A DNA stretch of 48,131 nucleotides from an uncultured Chloroflexota bacterium (GTDB lineage: Bacteria > Chloroflexota > Limnocylindria > Limnocylindrales > Limnocylindraceae): NCBI GenBank assembly GCA_903938075.1, contig CAJABS010000116.1, forward strand, positions 1 through 48,131, given 5' to 3'. Positions 43,045 through 48,131 of this stretch are shown here, one piece after another (position 1 is the stretch's first letter; every line of letters starts with the position of its first letter). The notes below the pieces were generated by a model. It made no database searches. It was given only the letters and a program-made list of their open reading frames with translations, and had not been told where the DNA came from. Made by a program: the position numbers and the translations under genes.

Positions 43045-43884
43045 ATGCTCCTTTGTGTTGATCTTGACGGGGTTGTCTACCGCGGCAGCGAGCCGGTGCC
43101 TGGTGTCGGCCCGCTCCTCACGGAACGCGTTGCTGGTGGCGATCGCGTGATCTACGTCACCAACAACAGTTTCCTGCGCCGCGTTGAGTATCGCTCACGC
43201 ATCGAAGCGTGTGGTGCACCGCTCTCAACACACGGCATCGTCACTGCCGCATCGGCCGTGGCGCAGCACTTTGTCGAGAAGGGGTATCGCCACATCTTGG
43301 TGTACGGAGCGGAGGGTCTCGCCGCCGAGCTGCGCGACGCTGGGCTCGACGCCTGCCGCACCGCCGAGTTTGATGGGCCAGAGTCACTCGCGGTGTGGGG
43401 GGTTGATGCGGTCACAGTCGGCCTCGACCGCGAGGCCGATTGGCACGACCTTGCCGTCGCCACCGACGCCGTGCGCGCCGGAGCGCCGCTCATCGTGCCG
43501 AACCGCGACGCCAACTACCCCGATCCGGGTCGGCTGGTGCCAGGCACTGGTGCCGCCGTCGCAGCGCTGGAGGCGGCTACTGGGGTGCGCGCAACCGCGA
43601 TCGGTAAGCCAGCCCCCGATCTGCTGTTGCAGGCGGCGGCACTCGACGGGAGCGACATTCGCGACGCGATCATGATTGGCGACTCTCCCGCGACCGACAT
43701 CGCTGCGGCGAATGCGGCGGGGTGTCGCTCCATTCTGTTGATGACCGGCGTTGGCGCAGGCGTTGGTGCGGTGCAGATCGGCGACCTGCCCGAGGCGCAG
43801 CGCCCAACCTGGGTTGCGCGTGATGCGGCGGAGATGGCGGGCATCCTTGCTACCGCCACAGCGAATGGGTCTGCACGTGGCTAA
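43045..43884 (+). CDS. HAD-superfamily IIA phosphatase (NagD-like)
   Basis: A 279-aa hydrolase with HAD motif I DLDGVVYRGSEPVPG (nucleophile Asp6 and acid Asp8). Motif II Thr/Asn is in VIYVTNNSF. A IIA cap region follows, then the motif III lysine in AIGKPAPDLL and motif IV in MIGDSPATDIAAANAAGC. Relatives dephosphorylate nucleotides, sugar phosphates or phosphoglycolate; the substrate is not determinable. The start is leaderless by appearance. It overlaps the arrestin-like gene by 20 bp. Confidence 0.88.
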   Translation: MLLCVDLDGVVYRGSEPVPGVGPLLTERVAGGDRVIYVTNNSFLRRVEYRSRIEACGAPLSTHGIVTAASAVAQHFVEKGYRHILVYGAEGLAAELRDAGLDACRTAEFDGPESLAVWGVDAVTVGLDREADWHDLAVATDAVRAGAPLIVPNRDANYPDPGRLVPGTGAAVAALEAATGVRATAIGKPAPDLLLQAAALDGSDIRDAIMIGDSPATDIAAANAAGCRSILLMTGVGAGVGAVQIGDLPEAQRPTWVARDAAEMAGILATATANGSARG

Positions 43885-44878
43885 CAGCTTCCTCGACCTA
43901 TGGCGCGCGTCGGGGCGAGACCACGAGCTCGGCAAGACAGGCTCACTGCCAGCCCCGCTTGATCGCCTCAACGGCGAGACACTCGCCGCGCGCGATGGCG
44001 CACACCCACTCGCGTTCCTCACCGGCGCTGAACTCCTGACACCCTGTACGGGCGGCCTTACCGGCGACATCGAGATTCGCGCAGGGAGCCTCGTTGGTGG
44101 TGAGATTCATGCCCGTCTCCGTGTTCGTGCAGCCAAAGAGATCAAGGCGCGCGGAACGCGCGTTGCCCTCAAGGGGTATCTCGTCCGCGAGGTCACGCAA
44201 TCGCACACAGAGAAGGTGGGCGATCAAGAAAACACCACAACATGGATCGAGGTGCTTGCCACCGAGATTGCCAACGTGCCACTGATTGAGATCGCCGTGC
44301 CAGCAACACTCGCCCCAAATGATGAGATTGATCTCGCGATGCTTGCACCCGCGCCAAAACTTGGACCACCCTCCGTGCATCTCGGTGCCTATATGGTGGT
44401 CTGGACGCTGCAGGTGGAGTGGGACATCGCCGCGGGCGCCGACGAGCGGGTGGCCGCCGTCATTGACGTTGCGCAGAACCCAGACCTGCTGCGATCGGGT
44501 GTCCTTTCGCTCGGTCCGTCGGCGATGATGGCCGCCTGGTCTGAAGGGGAAGTCTCTATGGATGTGGATCCAGCACCACCCATCGCACCAGGCAGCACCT
44601 TGAAGGTCAACGTTCGTTGGCCGAGCGCCTCTGGTGGCCGTGGCGCCCGCGTGGAGCTCTACGCCGACCTAAAGATGGCGCTGCCGGTGCGCATTGCTGC
44701 CGCTGCATTAGCAACGAGCGACCTTGCGAAAGGGAGCGAGATTACGTTTGAGATCCCAAACGACGCACCGCCCGTGTTTGACGGCGCGGGCCTCTCGCTT
44801 CGCTATCGCATTCGCGTGCTGATTGATCGCCCGCTGCGCAGCGATCTTGCTGCAGAGCGCAACGTGGTGATCGGCTAA
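43865..44878 (+). CDS. Arrestin-like beta-sandwich protein (tentative)
   Basis: A 337-aa protein without signal peptide or membrane helix. It is rich in predicted beta strands. The GLTGDIEIRAGSLVGGEIHA, RGTRVALKGYLVREV and GAYMVVWTLQVEWDI stretches recall arrestin/SpoOM-like sandwiches that act as scaffolds. The final strand segment LSLRYRIRVLIDRPLRSD is also of this kind. The resemblance is weak and not motif-based. The ATG at 43865 lies within the HAD gene's end; a GTG at 43877 is an alternative start. Its TAA overlaps the stop of the convergent LysE gene. Confidence 0.6.
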   Translation: MGLHVANSFLDLWRASGRDHELGKTGSLPAPLDRLNGETLAARDGAHPLAFLTGAELLTPCTGGLTGDIEIRAGSLVGGEIHARLRVRAAKEIKARGTRVALKGYLVREVTQSHTEKVGDQENTTTWIEVLATEIANVPLIEIAVPATLAPNDEIDLAMLAPAPKLGPPSVHLGAYMVVWTLQVEWDIAAGADERVAAVIDVAQNPDLLRSGVLSLGPSAMMAAWSEGEVSMDVDPAPPIAPGSTLKVNVRWPSASGGRGARVELYADLKMALPVRIAAAALATSDLAKGSEITFEIPNDAPPVFDGAGLSLRYRIRVLIDRPLRSDLAAERNVVIG

Positions 44879-45510
44879 GCGACGCTGCGCAGAGCCGTTG
44901 CGGCAATGCTCGTACCGAATCCAATAATGAGCATCTGACCAACGATGCGTGTTGCGGTGACCGCGCGCTCTGGAAGGATGCGACCCGCCGCCGCGCCAAT
45001 CCCTCCCAACAAGAGTTGCCACGAGAGGCTTGCCCCCGCGGCGCCAAGGGTGAAGGCGACGGCGTTCATCGGGTCGCTCCCGAGTCCTGGGAGCCCGATG
45101 GCGAGCGCCAAGAAGTAGAGGATCGTTGCGGGGTTAATGGCGGTGAGGGCGATGAAGCGCAGGTAGAGCTCCCGCGCACTCCCGCGCACCCGCGGATCGG
45201 TGGCGGCATCAGCCCTGGTGCTTGAAGCGCGGAGCGAGAGGAGCCCGCGGACTCCGATTGAGATCAGAATGCCACCAGAAAGGACCTGGAGCGGCACGAG
45301 CGCGACGGCGAGGAGCTGGTTGAGGAGGCCCCCCACCACGAGCGCCAGCGAGCAGAAGAGCAGGTCGACCGTCGCCGCACCAGCACCAGCGGCAAAGCCG
45401 CGGCGGAGGCCACCCATCATCCCCGTCTCAATGATGAGTACGGCGATCACGCCAACAGGGACAGCGATTGCGTAGCCTGCGAATACACCCGCGAGCAGTG
45501 CGTCAAACAT
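44875..45510 (-). CDS. LysE-family amino acid exporter
   Basis: A 211-aa membrane protein with about six helices. The LysE/RhtB N-terminus is present (GVFAGYAIAVPVGVIAVLII then GMMGGLRRGFAAGAGAATVD). A mid-region FIALTAINPATILYFLALA with the conserved NPxxxLYF motif follows. It would export an amino acid, possibly threonine or a relative given the pathway genes in the window, but this is inference. The ATG at 45510 is chosen because a -10 box lies 6 nt upstream. Its TAG overlaps the convergent gene's TAA. Confidence 0.85.
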   Translation of the reverse strand: MFDALLAGVFAGYAIAVPVGVIAVLIIETGMMGGLRRGFAAGAGAATVDLLFCSLALVVGGLLNQLLAVALVPLQVLSGGILISIGVRGLLSLRASSTRADAATDPRVRGSARELYLRFIALTAINPATILYFLALAIGLPGLGSDPMNAVAFTLGAAGASLSWQLLLGGIGAAAGRILPERAVTATRIVGQMLIIGFGTSIAATALRSVA

Positions 45511-45516
45511 CGGCGC

Positions 45517-45522
45517 ATCATA
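45517..45522 (-). promoter_or_regulatory. -10 box (TATGAT) for leaderless lysE-like gene
   Basis: On the minus strand TATGAT ends 6 nt before ATG, with no Shine-Dalgarno. It is the closest to the TATAAT consensus of the four leaderless candidates. Confidence 0.55.
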
Positions 45523-45571
45523 GAGTAGAGCGGCGACCCTAAGAGGTCCTCGAAGCGAATTGGGAGGTTGT

Positions 45572-46504
45572 ATGGCACGAGTCTTTCTCACCGGTGCAAC
45601 GGGATTCGTTGGGAGCCACGTGCTGCCAGCACTGCTGAACGCAGGACACTCCGTTACCGCTCTTGTACGCAGCGATGCACGTGCGACGGCGCTGCTCGCG
45701 CGCGTAGCCGCCTCCCCAGGCAAACTCGAAACGCGCATTGGTCATGTCAACGATCGCGCCTCGCTCGACGCGGCGATGGTCGGCTGCGATGCGGTAGTGC
45801 ATCTTGTTGCTCTGCCACGCGACTGGAACGATGGCGCCGACCTTGAACGCGTCAACGCCGTAGGCACCGCCACAGTCGTCGCCGCGGCCGAGGCGGCTGG
45901 CATCAAGCGCTTCATTCACCTCGGTGCGCTCGGCGTACAGGAGCGACCGGAGTTGCACTACGCCAGCTCCAAGGCGCGTGGCGAGGGCTTTGTTCGCGCC
46001 TCATCACTGGACTGGACGATCCTCAAGCCGAGCCTGATTTGGGGCGAGCGCGACGGCTTCTTCAACATCGTCGCGGCGCTCGTCAAGATTCCAGCCCCCG
46101 CTGTGCCAGTTCCTGGCAACGGGAAGAGCCGCTTCCAGCCGGTCTGGGTTGGCGATGTTGCCCGCGCCATCGTGCAGGTGCTCGACACGCCGAAGGGGAG
46201 CATCAAGGCATCGTTCGAACTAGGCGGTCCGCGCTACTGGACCTACGCCGAGATCACCCGGGAGGTGGCGCGTGCCCTTGGGAAGCGCCGCATCATCATT
46301 CCAATGCCGGTGCCGCTCATCACCCTCGTGGCGCGTATCTCTGAGGCGATTCGTCTCCCGTTCCCTGTTGCAACAGATCAGTTGCGCCAGTTGGCACTAG
46401 ATAACATCGGCGCGACGGATGCGGTCGAGCGCGAGCTTGGCTTTGCCCCAGTCGACATGGGTGGCCGACTCGGCTACCTCAAGCGGAAGATCAGCAAGCA
46501 GTAG
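45572..46504 (+). CDS. NAD(P)-binding atypical SDR / epimerase-like protein
   Basis: A 310-aa protein of the extended/atypical SDR group, similar in plan to NDUFA9 and YwnB-type proteins. The cofactor loop VFLTGATGFVGSHVLPALL is at residues 4-22. YASSKARGEGFVRAS occupies the YxxxK position. TILKPSLIWGERDGF follows, then an alpha-helical C-terminus. The substrate is unknown; relatives act on quinone-linked complexes or sugar nucleotides. The ATG at 45572 has GGGAGG 4 nt upstream. Confidence 0.85.
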   Translation: MARVFLTGATGFVGSHVLPALLNAGHSVTALVRSDARATALLARVAASPGKLETRIGHVNDRASLDAAMVGCDAVVHLVALPRDWNDGADLERVNAVGTATVVAAAEAAGIKRFIHLGALGVQERPELHYASSKARGEGFVRASSLDWTILKPSLIWGERDGFFNIVAALVKIPAPAVPVPGNGKSRFQPVWVGDVARAIVQVLDTPKGSIKASFELGGPRYWTYAEITREVARALGKRRIIIPMPVPLITLVARISEAIRLPFPVATDQLRQLALDNIGATDAVERELGFAPVDMGGRLGYLKRKISKQ

Positions 46505-46529
46505 GCGTCGCCGCCGCGAGGAGGATCAG

Positions 46530-48122
46530 ATGAAGATCATCATCACAGCCAAGAGCGCTGCGGCCAAGGCGGGCGTCTTGGTCACCCCAGTCTTTAGTGA
46601 TCAGCTCGACGCGCCGCATCTTCGTGAAGCTGACAGCAAGAGCGGCGGACGCATTGCTGCACTTCGTGCCATCGGCGAGGGGACAGGGAGCCGCTATAGC
46701 TGCACCCTCACCAGCGCTGGCCGACTCCCTGCCGAGCACCTCCTCTTGGTCGGCGCTGGCACTCGCGCCGACTTCGGACGACAGGAGCTGCAGCGTTGGG
46801 CGGCAGCTGCAACACGTCGCCTCGCCGGGCGTAAGGTCACCCGACTCGCCATCGATGCCACCGGCATCGTTGCTGCGCTGACCAGTACCTCGCCTGCACT
46901 ACGCGCCGAGGGTGGCGCGGCATTCGGCGCAGGGCTCTCCGCGAGCGCCACAAAGCAGAGCGATGCCGTGGTGATCGCCGTCGACTTCATTGTGCGCGGT
47001 GTCATTGATGGATCGTTCCATGAAGGTGTCGGCGGGAAGAGCGTGATTGAGGCGCAACCTGCCGCACTTACGGTGCTTGAGATCATCGTGCCAAGTGGAA
47101 GCGATCTCACGGCTGTACATGAGGGCGCACGTCGCGCAGAAATCATTGCGAGCGGCGTCGTGCGCACACGACGCTGGTCAAACTATCCGGCGAACGAGAT
47201 GCCGCCACTCGGCATTGCAGAGGAGGCGCGCGACCGCGCACGTGCCGTTGGGCTTCGAGCCACCATCATCACCGCCGCACAACTGCAGCGCATGGGCGCA
47301 GGCATGTTGGTCGCCGTCGGCAAGGGATCGAAGAATCCACCCTGCCTCGTCGTGCTCTCAGGCGGTAAGCCCGGCGCGAAAGACCCACTCGGCCGCCGCC
47401 TCGCCATGGTCGGCAAGGGCGTCTGCTTTGATACGGGTGGCATTTCGCTAAAGCCACCCGCCGAGATGGAGGAGATGAAGCACGACAAGAACGGTGCCAT
47501 TGCGGTCCTTGAAGCTGCGGCAACAATTGCGCAACTCGATCCGGGTCGACCAATTCATGCCGTTGCGGCGTGCGTCGAGAACATGCCGGGCGGAAACGCC
47601 ACGCGACCTGGTGACGTCGTCACCGCCCTTAACGGGAAGCGTGTCGAGATCACCAACACCGACGCCGAAGGGCGCCTCATCCTTGGCGACGCGCTGCACT
47701 ACGCGGAGCGAGAGCTCGGCGCAACACACCTTGTTGATGTCGCAACGTTGACCGGCATCGCCTATGCCGCATACGGTGGCGAGATCGCTGCCACCTGCGG
47801 CACCGATGCAGGATTCCTCGATGAGTTCCACCTCGCCGCACGCCGTGCAGGAGAGGTCTACTGGCCGTATCCGCTGGCAGAGGCCTACGTGAAGAACATG
47901 TCGACCTGGTCGGCTGACTTCCAGAACTCGGGCTCACGTGAGGCGTCACTGGTTCGTAGCGGCCTCTTCCTGCGTGAGTTCGTGACCGTGCCATGGGTGC
48001 ATCTCGATATTGCAGGGACCGCCTATCGCCGCAGCGTTGCCCCATTCGCTGGGCGCGGCTCCACGGGGGCGGCACACACCTCTCTCGTTGAGCTGGCCAT
48101 GGGGGGTGGCGTCCGTCGCTGA
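46530..48122 (+). CDS. pepA: Leucyl aminopeptidase (M17)
   Basis: A 530-aa cytosolic dizinc aminopeptidase that removes N-terminal residues, usually Leu. The catalytic C-terminal domain shows GKGVCFDTGGISLKP (about residues 293-308), including the metal-binding Lys and Asp. The signature NTDAEGRLILGDAL with Asp/Glu ligands lies at about 375-388. The N-terminal macro-like domain is divergent. The length is close to the 500-residue norm. GAGGAGGA precedes the ATG at 46530. The gene ends 9 bp before the window edge. Confidence 0.94.
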   Translation: MKIIITAKSAAAKAGVLVTPVFSDQLDAPHLREADSKSGGRIAALRAIGEGTGSRYSCTLTSAGRLPAEHLLLVGAGTRADFGRQELQRWAAAATRRLAGRKVTRLAIDATGIVAALTSTSPALRAEGGAAFGAGLSASATKQSDAVVIAVDFIVRGVIDGSFHEGVGGKSVIEAQPAALTVLEIIVPSGSDLTAVHEGARRAEIIASGVVRTRRWSNYPANEMPPLGIAEEARDRARAVGLRATIITAAQLQRMGAGMLVAVGKGSKNPPCLVVLSGGKPGAKDPLGRRLAMVGKGVCFDTGGISLKPPAEMEEMKHDKNGAIAVLEAAATIAQLDPGRPIHAVAACVENMPGGNATRPGDVVTALNGKRVEITNTDAEGRLILGDALHYAERELGATHLVDVATLTGIAYAAYGGEIAATCGTDAGFLDEFHLAARRAGEVYWPYPLAEAYVKNMSTWSADFQNSGSREASLVRSGLFLREFVTVPWVHLDIAGTAYRRSVAPFAGRGSTGAAHTSLVELAMGGGVRR

Positions 48123-48131
48123 GGCTGATAC

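Overview
The window is a compact, high-GC bacterial chromosome segment with about 40 genes. Intergenic gaps are short, and many gene pairs overlap by ATGA or GTGA. I saw no rRNA, confident tRNA, CRISPR array, insertion sequence or phage gene. Base composition, the mix of leaderless and Shine-Dalgarno starts, secreted proteins with Pro/Thr/Ser-rich linkers, ThyX with a B12-dependent ribonucleotide reductase, and the gene content fit a Chloroflexota-like or actinobacterium-like lineage. That placement is an inference and needs marker-gene phylogeny.

Layout. Positions 1-714 (minus) hold a truncated secreted metallopeptidase-like gene. Positions 815-5682 are a threonine/aspartate-family operon: hom, an unknown gene, thrC, thrB, lysC. 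Positions 5688-6506 encode a biotin-protein ligase. Positions 6537-15607 are a fatty-acid initiation and elongation operon: fused accD-accA, a BCCP-like protein lacking the biotin lysine, accC, fabZ, a metallophosphoesterase, fabF, a genuine BCCP, fabH and fabG. An LCP-family gene follows. On the minus strand, 17126-19760 carry an NRAMP-like transporter and a PRC-MgtE_N-CBS protein. Positions 19842-27170 (plus) carry a membrane protein, a TPR protein, a 779-aa protein that looks like a decayed DNA methyltransferase, an ABA4-like membrane protein, a DUF885 protein and an EamA transporter. crtI-crtB (minus) and iclR-acs (plus) are divergent. A 390-bp gene-free stretch (32681-33070) with strong inverted repeats follows.

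Positions 33071-42525 are a long minus-strand block: LCP protein, ThyX with a small zinc ribbon, LOG-like protein, secreted alpha/beta hydrolase, NrdJ, CcsB-like cytochrome biogenesis protein and a membrane zinc ribbon. A NYN ribonuclease and a HAD phosphatase are divergent with start codons 7 bp apart. An arrestin-like protein, a LysE exporter, an NAD(P)-binding epimerase-like protein and a leucyl aminopeptidase close the window.

How the parts work together. BirA lies directly upstream of the carboxylase genes and would biotinylate the one BCCP that has the lysine. AccDA, AccC and BCCP would supply malonyl-CoA to FabH, FabF, FabG and FabZ. Acs, under a neighbouring IclR regulator, would supply acetyl-CoA. 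NrdJ and ThyX both serve deoxynucleotide supply, and nrdJ has an NrdR-box pair above a good promoter. The observations I find most worth checking are the lysine-less BCCP inside the fatty-acid operon, the decayed methyltransferase-like protein in its small operon, the gene-free structured region at 32.7-33.07 kb, and four genes whose -10 box sits exactly 6 nt before ATG.
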